Source: Symmachiella macrocystis (GTDB taxonomy: Bacteria; Planctomycetota; Planctomycetia; Planctomycetales; Planctomycetaceae). From it: 64,000 nucleotides of DNA. Positions 1 through 9,865 of this stretch are shown here, one piece after another (position 1 is the stretch's first letter; each line of letters opens with the position of its first letter). The translations under genes and the position numbers were made by a program. The stretch spans positions 1,510,501-1,574,500 of the forward strand of contig NZ_SJPP01000001.1 in the NCBI RefSeq assembly GCF_007860075.1, given 5' to 3'. The notes under the pieces are model-generated. The model was not told the DNA's origin and ran no database searches. It saw nothing but the letters and a program-made list of their open reading frames with translations.

Positions 1-3000
1 CGCATCGTCCAAAGCCGCGTCGACTTCGTCCAATATACAAAACGGGCTGGGACGGCTTTGGAATAAGGCCATCAACATCGCGACAGCGGTGAGTGTTTTT
101 TCTCCACCGCTCAACAATGAGATGCTGCGTAACTCCTTACCCGGCGGTCGCGCAACCACATCGATGCCGCATTCTAGAATGTCCTCGGCATCCTCCAAGA
201 TGATGTCGCCATCGCCGCCGCCGAATAATTTGCGGAATAAGCCTTGGAAATGTCCGCGGATTTCTTCAAACGTCTCCTTAAACAACCGCCGGCTTTCGGA
301 ATTGATCCGACGGATGATCTCTTCCAACGAACTTTTGGCGTCCGTCAGATCCTGAAGTTGTTCGCTGAGCTTGCCGTGACGCGATTCTAAGTCTTCGAGT
401 TCCTGCAGGCTGTCGACGCTGACATTGCCGATTGATTTGAGTTTGCGGCGCAGCGTTGAGATTCGAGATTCAATCGCTTTGCGAATTTCGACAATCACTT
501 CCGGCGGCTGTGCCTCCCACGATTCGCTGGGTTCGCGGATCGTGGCCTCCTCGTTTTGCTCCTGGTCGGCGTCGAGATGCTTCTCTGCTTCATCAAGATG
601 CTGTTCCGGATCGTCGGCTGAGGCCGTTTCCGTCTCGGTTTCTACCGAATCGACGTCGTTGCCGGCCTCTTCTTCGCTCGAGGCAGCGGTTTCGGGAGTT
701 TGTTCGTGTCGGGCTTCGTCCACATACAGCTGAATCGCGGAAACGCCCTGTTCGGCAACTTCCACGACGTTGACGCCGAATTCTTCTTGGAGCCGCTCTT
801 CGACATTTGAGATTTGGTGTCGTAAGTCGCGTCGATTCATTTCCTGTTCATGCGCGCGTTCTTCTAACTCGCGCAGCGCATGCCGATATTTCAGCTCCTC
901 CGCCGAAAGTTGGCTGCGAATCGCGCGGACCTCTTCCCGCTCACGTTCGCGTTGCGCGAGATCGATGGACAGGCCCTCTTGAATCAACGCGTGCTCCGAC
1001 AAAGCCGCGGTCGAATTGAGCAGTCCTAACGTCAGGTTGTCTCGTTTCTCACGAACGATTTGCAACCGCCGTACCGCTTCCTCACGATGCGCATCGCGTT
1101 GAAATTGCTCTTCCCCCAGGCGGGAACGTGCGGATTGCAGGTTTTCCAACCGTTCTTCCTGCTTGGCCATTTCCAATTTGTCTGAACTGAGTTGCTCGCG
1201 GCGGGCGGTCAACTCCTGTTCCATTTGTTCGACCTTGCGTTCGCCGTTATGAATCAACTGTTGTTCATCGGCGAGTTGCGACTCCACTTTCGCCAGCGCT
1301 TCGGCGGCCGCCATGCGCTCAGCGCGGCATGTTTCGAGTTCGTTGGTTTTCTCCACAACCGACTCGCGGGCATCGGAAACGCTCCGCTCCAGTCGCTCGC
1401 ATTCCATCTGTTGGCTGAGCATAGCGGATTTGGTTTCCGCCAAGGTCTCGGCGTGCGTTTCCTGCTCCGCTTCGAGTGTCCGCAATTCCACGGTGCAGGC
1501 CTCTAATTCGGCCTGTTTTTGTATGAATTCTTGTTCAGCTTCCTCGATACGACTATCGAGCCGTTGCAAATCAGTTTTCAGACGTCGCAATTCGCTGCGC
1601 CGCGAGACCACGGTCGTTTCTCCCTGAAACGTACCTGCATAGACACGTCCATCAGCTTCCAACAATTCGCCCTGCAGCGTGACGAACCGGCAACCGTGAC
1701 CGGCGCCGGCCGCTAATTCCAAAGCTACTTTGAGCGAATTGACGATCCACGTATCTCGCAACAACGCCGCCGGCAAGGTGGGAACCGTTGCGGCGGATTT
1801 GACCAACTGGTCCGCACGCGCAATCACGCCAGGCCGGTCCGACAGATCGACCGTCGCTGAGGGACCGTTTTCGGCAGATTGTCCAGTACTGTCAGTGACC
1901 GCTAAGAATCCGACGCGCCCGGAAATCTGGCATGCCGTGCCTTGCAAGTATTCCAACAAGGGATCCGCATCTTCTAGCACGATTAATTGCGAACGGCTTC
2001 CTAAGGCGACTTCGATCAAAGCCGCGTGTTCCAAATCGACTTGCAACAGATCCGCAACGCTTCCGCGAATTTGATTCCACGGGGTGAGATGACTTTCCCG
2101 CGCACGCGTTAGAATCTCGCGGACACCGACACCGATGCCTTCGTTGCGTGATTCCAAATCCTCCAGAACCTGCAAGCGGGCTTTCCAACCGGTCCGCTGT
2201 TCGCGATGTGTGTTGAAAGCGTGTTCGGCGTCCATGCGTGCTTGCGATAATTCTTCAAGCCGTGTCCGCTCTTCGGTCAGTCGGGTCCGCAATTCGGTTT
2301 GCCGGTTTTGCGAATTTTGCAATTCGCGGTGATGCACTTCGAGTTTTGAGTTGGCCGCGGTCAATTCCTGTTGGCGGGCGCCGATGCGTTTTTCGTCTTC
2401 GACCAACGCAGCTTCTATGGTTTTGATCCGGGCATCGTTGGTGGCTATCCGGCCGCCCAGCACGGCGACGCGTTGTTTTGCCTCTAATGTTTGTTCCCGT
2501 GCCGCTTCCAATTGCTGCAACCGGTCGGTCAGGGTTTGTCCGAACTGCGACAACTCCTGTTCGCGGGCGATCAAAGCGGCATTGCGGGCTTCATAGTTTT
2601 GTTCGTAGTCCTCCAAACTGGCGAGCGTCTGCTGCAACTCTCCGGCGATATCGCGGGCGCGAAGCGTGAGATTGGATTGTTGCGACATCAACCGCTGAAG
2701 TTCGGCCGAGAGTTCGTCGCGACGACCGCTTTGATGTCGGGAGGTCGCCTGAAAACCGGCGATGGCTTCTCGATTGGCGGCGGTCCGTTGTTGTGACTCC
2801 TGCAGCGCATCTTCGACCGTTGTCAGTCGGATGTCGAGCGCGGCCTGTTGTTTTTCAATTTCACTAGATTTGGCTTTCAATTCATCGATTTCAGATTGCC
2901 AACCGTCATGGCTTTGAGAAATCGCGCCCAGTTGCGTCGTCAACTCACGATACTCGTCAGCGGCGAATCCGACACGCAATTCCTGCAATTCCGAGGAGTA

Positions 3001-3642
3001 CTTGCGATACCGGGAGGCCTTTTTCGCCTGTTGCCGCATCGTATTGAGTCGCCCGCCCAACTCCTGCACGATGTCTTTCAACCGCAACAGGTTTTGATCG
3101 ACCCGTTCCAATTTGCGTTGCGCATCGACTTTGCGGGCCTTGAAACGGCTGATTCCAGCTGCTTCTTCGAAGACCGCGCGGCGGTTGACATTACTGGCTT
3201 GCAGCAACTGATCGACGCGGCCTTGTTCGATGATGCTATAGGCGCCGGTGCCGGTGCCCATCAACAAGTCGCGGACATCTTTCAGTCGCGAGGGCGACTT
3301 GTTGATCAGATATTCCGATTCGCCGCTGCGATACAACCGGCGGCCGACTTGGACTTCATCCGCCTCGATGCCCAAGAACCGCGTGGAGTTGTCGAAGCTG
3401 AGCGTCGCTTCGGCGAATCCCGAGGGTTTACGGCCCGCGGCTCCATTGAAGATAACGTCTGTCATCTCCTTGCCGCGCAGACTTTTGGCGCTTTGGTCGC
3501 CGAGAATCCACTTAATCGAGTCGACGACGTTGCTCTTGCCGCTCCCGTTGGGACCGACAACGCACGTGACACCGGGTGCGAAATCGAATCGGGTCCGGTC
3601 GGCAAAACTTTTGAAGCCGAACATCTCGAGCGACTTCAACAT
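1..3642 (-). CDS. smc: Chromosome segregation ATPase SMC (3' end outside window)
   Basis: The reverse-strand frame is open from an ATG at 3642 through the window edge, giving 1214 residues. Residues 30-38 form the Walker A loop GPNGSGKSN after the typical N-terminus (FGFKSFAD). Two long coiled-coil arms flank a hinge at about residues 494-667. The C-terminal head shows LLSGGEKTL at about 1175 and the Walker [15 protein letters not shown] at the edge, so only a few dozen residues are missing. SMC dimers with ScpA/ScpB load and extrude DNA loops for chromosome organisation. The start follows AAGGG at a 7-base spacing. The second arm, at about residues 974-1044, holds an Asp/Glu/Ser/Thr-rich stretch unlike the heptads around it. 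The gene lies 224 bases downstream of the FlgI-like gene on the same strand. Identification is near certain. Confidence 0.97.
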   Translation of the reverse strand, partial: MLKSLEMFGFKSFADRTRFDFAPGVTCVVGPNGSGKSNVVDSIKWILGDQSAKSLRGKEMTDVIFNGAAGRKPSGFAEATLSFDNSTRFLGIEADEVQVGRRLYRSGESEYLINKSPSRLKDVRDLLMGTGTGAYSIIEQGRVDQLLQASNVNRRAVFEEAAGISRFKARKVDAQRKLERVDQNLLRLKDIVQELGGRLNTMRQQAKKASRYRKYSSELQELRVGFAADEYRELTTQLGAISQSHDGWQSEIDELKAKSSEIEKQQAALDIRLTTVEDALQESQQRTAANREAIAGFQATSRHQSGRRDELSAELQRLMSQQSNLTLRARDIAGELQQTLASLEDYEQNYEARNAALIAREQELSQFGQTLTDRLQQLEAAREQTLEAKQRVAVLGGRIATNDARIKTIEAALVEDEKRIGARQQELTAANSKLEVHHRELQNSQNRQTELRTRLTEERTRLEELSQARMDAEHAFNTHREQRTGWKARLQVLEDLESRNEGIGVGVREILTRARESHLTPWNQIRGSVADLLQVDLEHAALIEVALGSRSQLIVLEDADPLLEYLQGTACQISGRVGFLAVTDSTGQSAENGPSATVDLSDRPGVIARADQLVKSAATVPTLPAALLRDTWIVNSLKVALELAAGAGHGCRFVTLQGELLEADGRVYAGTFQGETTVVSRRSELRRLKTDLQRLDSRIEEAEQEFIQKQAELEACTVELRTLEAEQETHAETLAETKSAMLSQQMECERLERSVSDARESVVEKTNELETCRAERMAAAEALAKVESQLADEQQLIHNGERKVEQMEQELTARREQLSSDKLEMAKQEERLENLQSARSRLGEEQFQRDAHREEAVRRLQIVREKRDNLTLGLLNSTAALSEHALIQEGLSIDLAQREREREEVRAIRSQLSAEELKYRHALRELEERAHEQEMNRRDLRHQISNVEERLQEEFGVNVVEVAEQGVSAIQLYVDEARHEQTPETAASSEEEAGNDVDSVETETETASADDPEQHLDEAEKHLDADQEQNEEATIREPSESWEAQPPEVIVEIRKAIESRISTLRRKLKSIGNVSVDSLQELEDLESRHGKLSEQLQDLTDAKSSLEEIIRRINSESRRLFKETFEEIRGHFQGLFRKLFGGGDGDIILEDAEDILECGIDVVARPPGKELRSISLLSGGEKTLTAVAMLMALFQSRPSPFCILDEVDAALDDA

Positions 3643-3866
3643 CTGCAGCCCTTAACACTTGGAAACATGATTGAAAACGTCTGCATCCGTAATGCAACGT
3701 GACTTGGTCGAGGTTCGGTCGCGCGTTGACAATTTGTTTTCCGCACAAAAACGGGGATGGGCGAAGTTCTCGATCCGCTGTTTTTGCAACCGTATGATGC
3801 ATCCACAGTTTCGCGAAAGCCTCGCCACTCCCGTTGACCAAGAGGCTTGTCCGACGATGACGACGA

Positions 3867-5768
3867 TCACTCGTCGTCCAAATTCAAAATCCCGCTTAAG
3901 AATCCCGGCTTCTTAAGAACTTCCGGTTCAGCCTCCTCGTCGGGACGCACATCCGTCACCGAGGCCTCACCGGCTTCGTCCGATTCCTCGACGTCGTCAG
4001 ATTCTTTTTCTTCAACAATGATTTCGCCGCTTGAGTCACGAATGACCGGATACAGGTTCGGTGTGCGGTTCACGCCGCCAACCCGTGCCTTGCGACGACC
4101 GCCGGACGAACCCGACTCGCTCCCGGCGATGGGACGCATGTAAACCCGTCCCCCTTGGGGCAAGGCATCAACTTCCAACCGGCCCGGCAAATTGAACTGT
4201 ACACTGGCTTGTGACAACATTTGGGCCACATCAGGATAACTGGCGTCCATATCGGCGACAGCCGCAATGACGTCGGCGACACGGGTACTGACTTCTCTAC
4301 GCTGGTCAGGCTCGCCCAATTTGTACTTGCTAACGATAATTTTGTCGTCGCCAGATCGCGCATTGACCATGATGTGTGGTCCAGCTGTTAAAGCGACCGG
4401 AGTCTGCATGCGTTGTTCATCGCCGAATACTACGATTTCAGAGCGTTGCGAACGCGTCAGGTGCACCATCGGCTCACCCGACGAAGGCAGTACGCGAAGC
4501 GTAAACTGATCGTTCAGATGTTCCCCACGAATGAAGGGGTCGTCTTTGTTGAGCGTCCACAAGGCTCGCACCGCACCGTAACGCAGTTCGACACTCTCTT
4601 CGTTAATCAACTGCCGCAAACCATAATAGGAAACCGTATCGTCGATGATCGATAAGGCGGCCAAGGCATAAACACGAAACGCGCGTTCCTCGCGAGCCGC
4701 TTCGACCAATGTTTCCGCTCCGCTATTGTCACCCAAATAGGCCAATGCTTCCGCGGCATAGAATCGAACTTCCAGGCTCGTGCTGTCCTGTAAAACCTGT
4801 TTTAAAAACGGAATGGACGGCTTGCCGATCGCTTCGAACCGCAAGGCCGAAATACCCGCTAGAGAAGGACTCATCATTTTTTCTTGCAGACGGACCAACC
4901 GTTCCCGCTGTTGAACGGCGTTTTCTCGAAAAGCGATTTGGCGAATGACTTGCAGGTACCGAGAATGGTTGTTCTTGTAACTTTCCTGCACGTCCAATTG
5001 AATGTATTCGTCGGTCTTGGCTGTAGCTAGGCCTTTGCGTTGGCTGTTTTTGTAGCCGAAGAACCGTTGGTTGATGCGGTTTTCTACACGTCGTGCGTTC
5101 CGAAAACTGATGTACTTGCTTTGCAGATAAACGCCAAGCGTCCGTTCCTTGCGGGCTTTACCGCCGGCCAGGACACGTCCTCGTTTGAGCAACGTGGAAG
5201 CGTCGCTATCCTCGACCGAACTGGCTGAGACCAAGACCGGGCCTTTGGCGGTCGCCCAAGTATGCCCCTTCATCGGAGCACGGCCGGAAACGATCGCTTG
5301 TTCGGTTAAAAAGCATTCCATCATCCAACCACCACGCAAGCTTGTGGAGTCGCTGTTGGGAGGCAACGCGATTTCGACGTCGAAAATATCCCCCTTCTTC
5401 ACGACCGGCGGAATATAGGCCCGCACGAGCACCAGTGCTGTATTGGGAGAACGTAGGATTTTATTGGGATTGCGCACCTTGCGGCGACGCATGTCATCCA
5501 ACAACCAGGAGCGATAAATCGATGGCGGCGGATCTCCGCCGGTGCCGTCCAAGCCGGTGACCAATGCGACCCCTTTGACTTCCATCGCCTGCGTTCCAGC
5601 AATGGTGATCATTTTAGCCAGGTAATCGGTCTCGACGGCATTGTTGTTGAGGTCGATATTTTCTTCGTCCTCAGGCGTCTGAGACCGAAAGTTGATGATC
5701 TCGGCGCAGCCTGTCAGCGTGATTGAGAACAACAGGCCCCACAACAACATTTTTGTAGATCGGGTCAC
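3867..5768 (-). CDS. FlgI-like lipoprotein with internal HEAT-repeat region
   Basis: The 633-residue protein starts at a GTG preceded by GGAG (7-base spacing) and overlaps the stop of the upstream small gene by four bases (GTGA). A lipobox (TLTGC, Cys21) ends a signal peptide. Residues about 66-150 match flagellar P-ring protein FlgI: GLDGTGGD, then PPVVKKGDIFDVEI and SLRGG. A HEAT-like helical repeat region follows at about 310-425, and a FlgI-like C-terminal segment (VADVIAAVADM through GRLEVDALP) comes after it. An acidic tail ends the protein. FlgI normally has about 360 residues, a cleaved signal and no HEAT repeats. No other flagellar gene is nearby. It may be a planctomycetal P-ring variant or a repurposed outer-envelope ring protein; the architecture is visible, the role is inferred. 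Confidence 0.75.
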   Translation of the reverse strand: MTRSTKMLLWGLLFSITLTGCAEIINFRSQTPEDEENIDLNNNAVETDYLAKMITIAGTQAMEVKGVALVTGLDGTGGDPPPSIYRSWLLDDMRRRKVRNPNKILRSPNTALVLVRAYIPPVVKKGDIFDVEIALPPNSDSTSLRGGWMMECFLTEQAIVSGRAPMKGHTWATAKGPVLVSASSVEDSDASTLLKRGRVLAGGKARKERTLGVYLQSKYISFRNARRVENRINQRFFGYKNSQRKGLATAKTDEYIQLDVQESYKNNHSRYLQVIRQIAFRENAVQQRERLVRLQEKMMSPSLAGISALRFEAIGKPSIPFLKQVLQDSTSLEVRFYAAEALAYLGDNSGAETLVEAAREERAFRVYALAALSIIDDTVSYYGLRQLINEESVELRYGAVRALWTLNKDDPFIRGEHLNDQFTLRVLPSSGEPMVHLTRSQRSEIVVFGDEQRMQTPVALTAGPHIMVNARSGDDKIIVSKYKLGEPDQRREVSTRVADVIAAVADMDASYPDVAQMLSQASVQFNLPGRLEVDALPQGGRVYMRPIAGSESGSSGGRRKARVGGVNRTPNLYPVIRDSSGEIIVEEKESDDVEESDEAGEASVTDVRPDEEAEPEVLKKPGFLSGILNLDDE

Positions 5769-5968
5769 GAAATCGCTCCGTCGATTTTGAGTAAGCCTGA
5801 TTCCGGATACACGGCATTTTGGCCATCGTTTTCGCGAATCCGAAAATCGATGCCGCATCCGCCCGCACAGCACACGACCACGGCCAGAGCCGAAATCGTG
5901 ACGAACTGTGATCGGAATAGTGTGAAATGTCTAAAGAGAGAGGTGAGAAGTGGCGGGAGAATAAGCAC
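5765..5968 (-). CDS. Small putative lipoprotein, coupled to the FlgI-like gene
   Basis: This 67-codon frame has a hydrophobic stretch ending in a lipobox-like CCAGGC, followed by about 28 polar residues. Its TGA stop overlaps the GTG start of the FlgI-like gene (GTGA), a typical translational-coupling arrangement and the main argument that it is real. The only usable in-frame start before the hydrophobic stretch is GTG at 5968, without a clear ribosome binding site and with a long pre-hydrophobic segment. I recognise no family. It could be an outer-membrane accessory to the FlgI-like lipoprotein. Confidence 0.45.
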   Translation of the reverse strand: MLILPPLLTSLFRHFTLFRSQFVTISALAVVVCCAGGCGIDFRIRENDGQNAVYPESGLLKIDGAIS

Positions 5969-5986
5969 AGTTGCTTAATGGGTCAA
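5958..5986 (-). promoter_or_regulatory. Candidate sigma-70 promoter
   Basis: Read on the reverse strand, TTGACC (5986-5981) is followed after 17 bases by TATTCT (5963-5958). It would drive the small lipoprotein/FlgI-like pair, but the predicted start of transcription (about 5951) lies inside the small frame, downstream of its GTG at 5968. Either the promoter is a chance match or the first frame starts elsewhere. Confidence 0.3.
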
Positions 5987-6196
5987 GACCAGTCAAACAG
6001 GAATGCTTTAGAGGGGCCAGTCCACCGCCCCACAGGGGCAAAACAAGCCAGCCCAGGGCAAGGTGCATGAGCAAAGCGAACATACCGCCGCCCTGGGTCG
6101 AGGGGGACCGGCAACAATCCAACCCTGAAAGGGCGGCACATAATTTTGCCGATGCACCGAATATCACAACGCAATCGCGTTTTGAAATAACGCGCG

Positions 6197-7300
6197 CTAC
6201 GAAATCCAACCGCCACCCAAAACACGGTCGTCGTCGTAACAGACAACGGCTTGCCCGGGCGCGACGCCATACTGCGGCTCGTCGAAGTGGACGGTCATGC
6301 GGTCCGCCGCGGTGATTTCCACCTCGGCCTCGGCGGGTTGATGCAGGTAGCGGATCTTCGCCCGGCAACGGAATTTGCCCGGCGGGTCATCGATCAGCCA
6401 ATTCAACCGGTCCGCAACCACTTCTCGGCAGGCCAAATCTTCGCGCTCGCCGATTACCACCTGTTTTGAGTCAGCATTGATGGAGACCACGTACCGCGGG
6501 CTGCCGAAGGCAATTCCCAATCCCTTGCGTTGGCCAATCGTGAATTGTTCGTAACCCGCATGCTGTCCCACGACGTTGCCCGCCGTGTCGACAATCTCAC
6601 CGGCTGTCTCAAATTCCCCGCGGTAGCGGCGAATGAATCCGGCGTAATCTTGATCGGGAACGAAACAGATTTCCTGGCTATCGGGCTTCTCCGCCAACCG
6701 GCACCCCACCTCGCGGGCGATATCGCGGATCTCGGTTTTGTTGTATTCCCCCACAGGAAACTGCACGTGGGATAGTAGGTCGCGATCCAACCCAAACAGG
6801 ACGTAGGATTGATCCTTGCTGTCATCCACCCCACGCACCAACGCGGGCCGGTCTTCACCCTCTGCGGAAACCAGGCGTGCATAATGTCCGGTGGCGATGC
6901 TTTCAGCCCCGACTTGCCGCGCATAATCCCACAACTTGCCAAACTTCAGCCAGTTATTGCACATCACGCAGGGGTTGGGTGTCCGCCCGGAGAGATATTC
7001 GTCGGCGAAATAATCCTTGATCCGCCCGAAAGCGTCGCGAAAATTGACCGCGTGAAAGGGAATATCGAGTGCATCGGCCACGCGGCGCGCATCGGCGGCG
7101 TCGCTGGCACTACAACAGCCCTGTTTGTGGCTCGCCACAATCGGCAGCGCATCGCTCCCCACGGCACAGGTCGTCTCTTCATGCACGCCCGACCGCATGA
7201 ACAGCCCGATCACTTCGTAGCCATCGTTACGCAACAGGTGCGCCGCGACCGAACTATCGACGCCCCCACTCATCGCCAACACAACACGTTTTGCCACCAC
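6197..7300 (-). CDS. mnmA: tRNA-specific 2-thiouridylase MnmA
   Basis: The 367-residue protein has the N-terminal PP-loop SGGVDSS (residues 11-17). The catalytic cysteine pair is Cys114 in NPCVMCN and Cys212 in SQEICFVPD, and the C-terminal beta-barrel region ends in VLGGGWIS. MnmA transfers sulfur to C2 of the wobble uridine in tRNA-Lys, -Glu and -Gln, receiving it through an IscS/Tus-type relay in the cytoplasm. Length is normal for the family. Two adjacent GTG codons are possible starts (7300, 7297), preceded by GGAG at about 11 bases. It is a stand-alone housekeeping gene. Confidence 0.96.
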   Translation of the reverse strand: MVAKRVVLAMSGGVDSSVAAHLLRNDGYEVIGLFMRSGVHEETTCAVGSDALPIVASHKQGCCSASDAADARRVADALDIPFHAVNFRDAFGRIKDYFADEYLSGRTPNPCVMCNNWLKFGKLWDYARQVGAESIATGHYARLVSAEGEDRPALVRGVDDSKDQSYVLFGLDRDLLSHVQFPVGEYNKTEIRDIAREVGCRLAEKPDSQEICFVPDQDYAGFIRRYRGEFETAGEIVDTAGNVVGQHAGYEQFTIGQRKGLGIAFGSPRYVVSINADSKQVVIGEREDLACREVVADRLNWLIDDPPGKFRCRAKIRYLHQPAEAEVEITAADRMTVHFDEPQYGVAPGQAVVCYDDDRVLGGGWIS

Positions 7301-7479
7301 CGTAGAACTCGCTCCGCTGAAACTCAGGAAAACCCCAATTCGCGTATTCTACGCAGTGGCAGCCAATTTGGCGAATCCACCGCGAAACTTACAGGATTTT
7401 CCACGTGAGCAGTGGCGGAGAACACAGCGATCTCAAAAGCGAGGATGCGTTTGCGCAGGCAATTCGAAATGGGATCCAC

Positions 7480-7509
7480 AAACAGCTAGTCCTAAGGATC
7501 TAGCTGTTT
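7480..7509 (-). terminator. Hairpin, likely terminator of the HlyD-type gene
   Basis: AAACAGCTAG (7480-7489) pairs exactly with CTAGCTGTTT (7500-7509), and the ten-base loop can itself fold (TCCT/AGGA). It lies about 35 bases past the stop of the reverse-strand HlyD-type gene. The T run is only TTT on that strand and TTTT on the other, so the terminator call is moderate. Confidence 0.5.
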
Positions 7510-7544
7510 TGCCGGATTTGAGCAGACTGGCCTGAACAAGGCAA

Positions 7545-8711
7545 TTAGTCCTGCGGGCGGACCTTGATGGTCGTGCGATAGGGCACGGTCGGCCACAGTT
7601 TGCCGGCCTGTTCAACATGCACAGCGACTTCGGTGACGCAGTTGCTGCGCGATCTGGATCCTGTGGCAGGCAGCGCCTGGGACGAGGTCTTCACCACACG
7701 ACCGACGCGGTGGACGTCGTTGGGGAATTCCAAATCGAGTTCGCTTCCCTTCTCGAATTTGTTGACTTGGGTCGAGGGGATGTTCACGATGAGGTATCGC
7801 TGCTCGGGATCCAAGATTTCGACCAGCGGCTCCGTTGCGGAGACAGTGTCGCCTGCTTCTCCAGCGACGACGCCGATTGTGCCCGGCAAGGTGGCTCGCA
7901 CGGTGAGATCCGCTTGCGTCGCTTCCAACCGCCGCAGTGTGTCCTGTGCTTCGGCCAAGCGGGCTTCGGCGACGTGAATCCCCATCGACAAACGGACTTT
8001 ATCCGGAAGTTCGGTTTGAAGTTGTTTTAATTCCGCCACGCGGGCTTCGCATAAATCGATTTGAGCGGAGGCGACTTCGATTGCATTTTCCGATTCATGC
8101 ACCTTGAGCATCGTCACGACGCGGGCTTGCTCGTCGACAAAGGAGGGTTCGTCCTGCCCAATCTGCCGGATGAGACCGACCGGGGTCCGCTGACGGTTGT
8201 TCTCTTGGAACTTCTTCATCAATTGTTTGTGAGCGATCTGATCGACTTCGCGCGAAAGTTTGTCCTGCAGGTACCGCGCCGATTTGAGACGTGATTCGAA
8301 AATCTCGTGATCGAGATCATCGAGCCGCCATTGCAATTCGACCACAGCCCGCGCCTGAGCTTGGGACAACTCAGCATCGAGTTGTTCCACGGCATTTTCT
8401 GCCTTGAGCCGGTCCGCATCCAACTGCGCATCGGAGAGTACAAACATCGGGTCGCCGGTTTCGATCGATTGTCCTTCGCTGACGAGCACTTCGGCAATGC
8501 GCGCATTGCGTGCAGCGATCACCGGTTTTGAGACCACGTGTAGGTAGCCCACGTACTCGGCGTCACTGGGACGCTGCACCCAGAGCGCCAACCCTGATCC
8601 GGTTCCGATCGATGCTAGCACCAAGGCGAACACCAAGAGCGGCCGGCGGGGGTGCAGGTGTTGATCATCCTCTTGGACAACCTGTTCGGTTTCGATGACG
8701 GGTTTGTGCAT
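7545..8711 (-). CDS. HlyD-family membrane fusion (periplasmic adaptor) protein
   Basis: The ATG at 8711 is preceded by GGAGG at 9 bases, so it is preferred over a start 12 codons upstream; the product has 388 residues. One transmembrane helix lies at about residues 22-48. A lipoyl/barrel-sandwich half follows (IAEVLVSEGQSIETGDPMF), then a long alpha-helical hairpin rich in Gln, Glu, Ala and Arg (about 90-270). The second lipoyl half (LPGTIGVVAGEAGDTV) and a beta-barrel domain complete the protein. These adaptors link an inner-membrane ABC, MFS or RND pump to the outer membrane. No pump or TolC partner is adjacent, so substrate and partner are unknown. Confidence 0.85.
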   Translation of the reverse strand: MHKPVIETEQVVQEDDQHLHPRRPLLVFALVLASIGTGSGLALWVQRPSDAEYVGYLHVVSKPVIAARNARIAEVLVSEGQSIETGDPMFVLSDAQLDADRLKAENAVEQLDAELSQAQARAVVELQWRLDDLDHEIFESRLKSARYLQDKLSREVDQIAHKQLMKKFQENNRQRTPVGLIRQIGQDEPSFVDEQARVVTMLKVHESENAIEVASAQIDLCEARVAELKQLQTELPDKVRLSMGIHVAEARLAEAQDTLRRLEATQADLTVRATLPGTIGVVAGEAGDTVSATEPLVEILDPEQRYLIVNIPSTQVNKFEKGSELDLEFPNDVHRVGRVVKTSSQALPATGSRSRSNCVTEVAVHVEQAGKLWPTVPYRTTIKVRPQD

Positions 8712-9121
8712 TTGGAGTTGCCTCCGTGTTTTTTGCTTATCAGTCAACTTTGCGCACCCTACTGTTTCAAGTCTCTGCGGCTACGTCTCATTGGGCCCAT
8801 ACATATCGGAATTCGAAGAGCGGGCGGCATTCCCGACATCGCAATCGATTCCACAGCATCATTCGGATCGGCCCGAATGACGCATCGATTGATTAGATTC
8901 GGCACAAATCTACTAATCACAACACGAAACTAGGTGGCGCGCCGTATAAGGGTTTTGAACTCCGGAGTCGGTCCATCGTGCATAACCGCCATAATCGGCA
9001 CAGTCGATTTAAAATCATCTCGGAATCACGACCCGAATTATTGATTTTGACTGGATATCCGACCCTGCGCTGGATAGTGTACATGCATACACATAACCTC
9101 CTCCCTGAAAGCGCTGAATCC
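8712..9121. other. Divergent intergenic region with two small inverted repeats
   Basis: The 410 bases separate the divergent HlyD-type and ImmA/IrrE-type genes. TGATTAG (8890-8896) is inverted as CTAATCA (8913-8919). GTGT (9076-9079) is inverted as ACAC (9088-9091) around a palindromic core, about 30 bases upstream of the rightward gene. Both are possible operators. An upstream GTG at 8978 keeps the rightward frame open, but the added residues look non-coding. Confidence 0.35.
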
Positions 9122-9865
9122 ATGCAAACAGAGACTACGATCGCTGAATGGAATGCGGCCTTGGAAGCTGTCGCAGAAGAAATGCTCGACGAAGCGCAGA
9201 TCATCGCTCCGCCGGTGGATGCGGCACTCATCGCGCGGCGGTTGCGGATTACGGTGGCAATCGATCGCTCCTTACAACCGCGAGGGGTCCACAAACGGTT
9301 GTCGGGACGCTCCTCGATTTTTGTCCGACCGGACGACCGCCCGGAACGCCTGCAGTGGGCCGTCGCTCACGAATTGGGGGAATCGACCGCCTATCGTGTT
9401 TGCGAAAAATTGATGCTGCCCGACGAGGATGTGGCCGCAGCAGACCGAGAGACATGGGCCAACCTTCTCGCTGCCCGGTTGATGTTGCCCCGACAATGGT
9501 TTTTTGAGGATGCAACGCGGCTAAATGGAGATGTGTTGGAATTAAAAACGATCTATCGCACCAGCAGCCATGAAGCGATCGCTTGGCGGTTGTTGGACCT
9601 GCTGCGACCGACGGTGATTACGATATTTGACCAAGGTCACATCACCAGCCGCCGCGCGAATACCGGATTTAGTCCGCCTCAGTTGGAATCGCTAGAAAAG
9701 AATTGTTGGCAGGATGTGCACCAGGTCCAAAAGTCCCGCACGCATTGCCAGAGGGGCCTCCAAGTCCAATGCTGGCCAGTGCACGAACCGGGTTGGCGGC
9801 GAGAGATCTTGCGAACGACGACTCTCGACGAATTCGCCGATATGGGAACAGATGACTGGGACTGA
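9122..9865 (+). CDS. ImmA/IrrE-type metallopeptidase-like protein with altered zinc motif
   Basis: From the ATG at 9122 the product has 247 residues. The family pattern is visible: WAVAHELGES at residues 79-88 corresponds to the HExxH helix, and WANLLAARLMLP matches the conserved AN-x-FAA-x-LLMP helix. The second zinc-binding histidine of HExxH is a glutamate here (HELGE, residues 83-87), so peptidase activity is doubtful. ImmA/IrrE proteins cleave repressor-like partners, usually encoded next door as an XRE-type regulator. No such partner is adjacent. A regulatory or remnant role is possible. The start is uncertain because no strong ribosome binding site is visible; GTG at 8978 is the alternative. 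Confidence 0.7.
   Translation: MQTETTIAEWNAALEAVAEEMLDEAQIIAPPVDAALIARRLRITVAIDRSLQPRGVHKRLSGRSSIFVRPDDRPERLQWAVAHELGESTAYRVCEKLMLPDEDVAAADRETWANLLAARLMLPRQWFFEDATRLNGDVLELKTIYRTSSHEAIAWRLLDLLRPTVITIFDQGHITSRRANTGFSPPQLESLEKNCWQDVHQVQKSRTHCQRGLQVQCWPVHEPGWRREILRTTTLDEFADMGTDDWD

Noticed and set aside
2848-3702. Long forward frame over the smc head region
   Set aside because: The reverse strand encodes the SMC ATPase head with exact motifs, so the forward frame is a shadow.
3867-5968. Part of a flagellar operon
   Set aside because: Only a FlgI-like protein is present; smc, mnmA and unrelated genes surround it.
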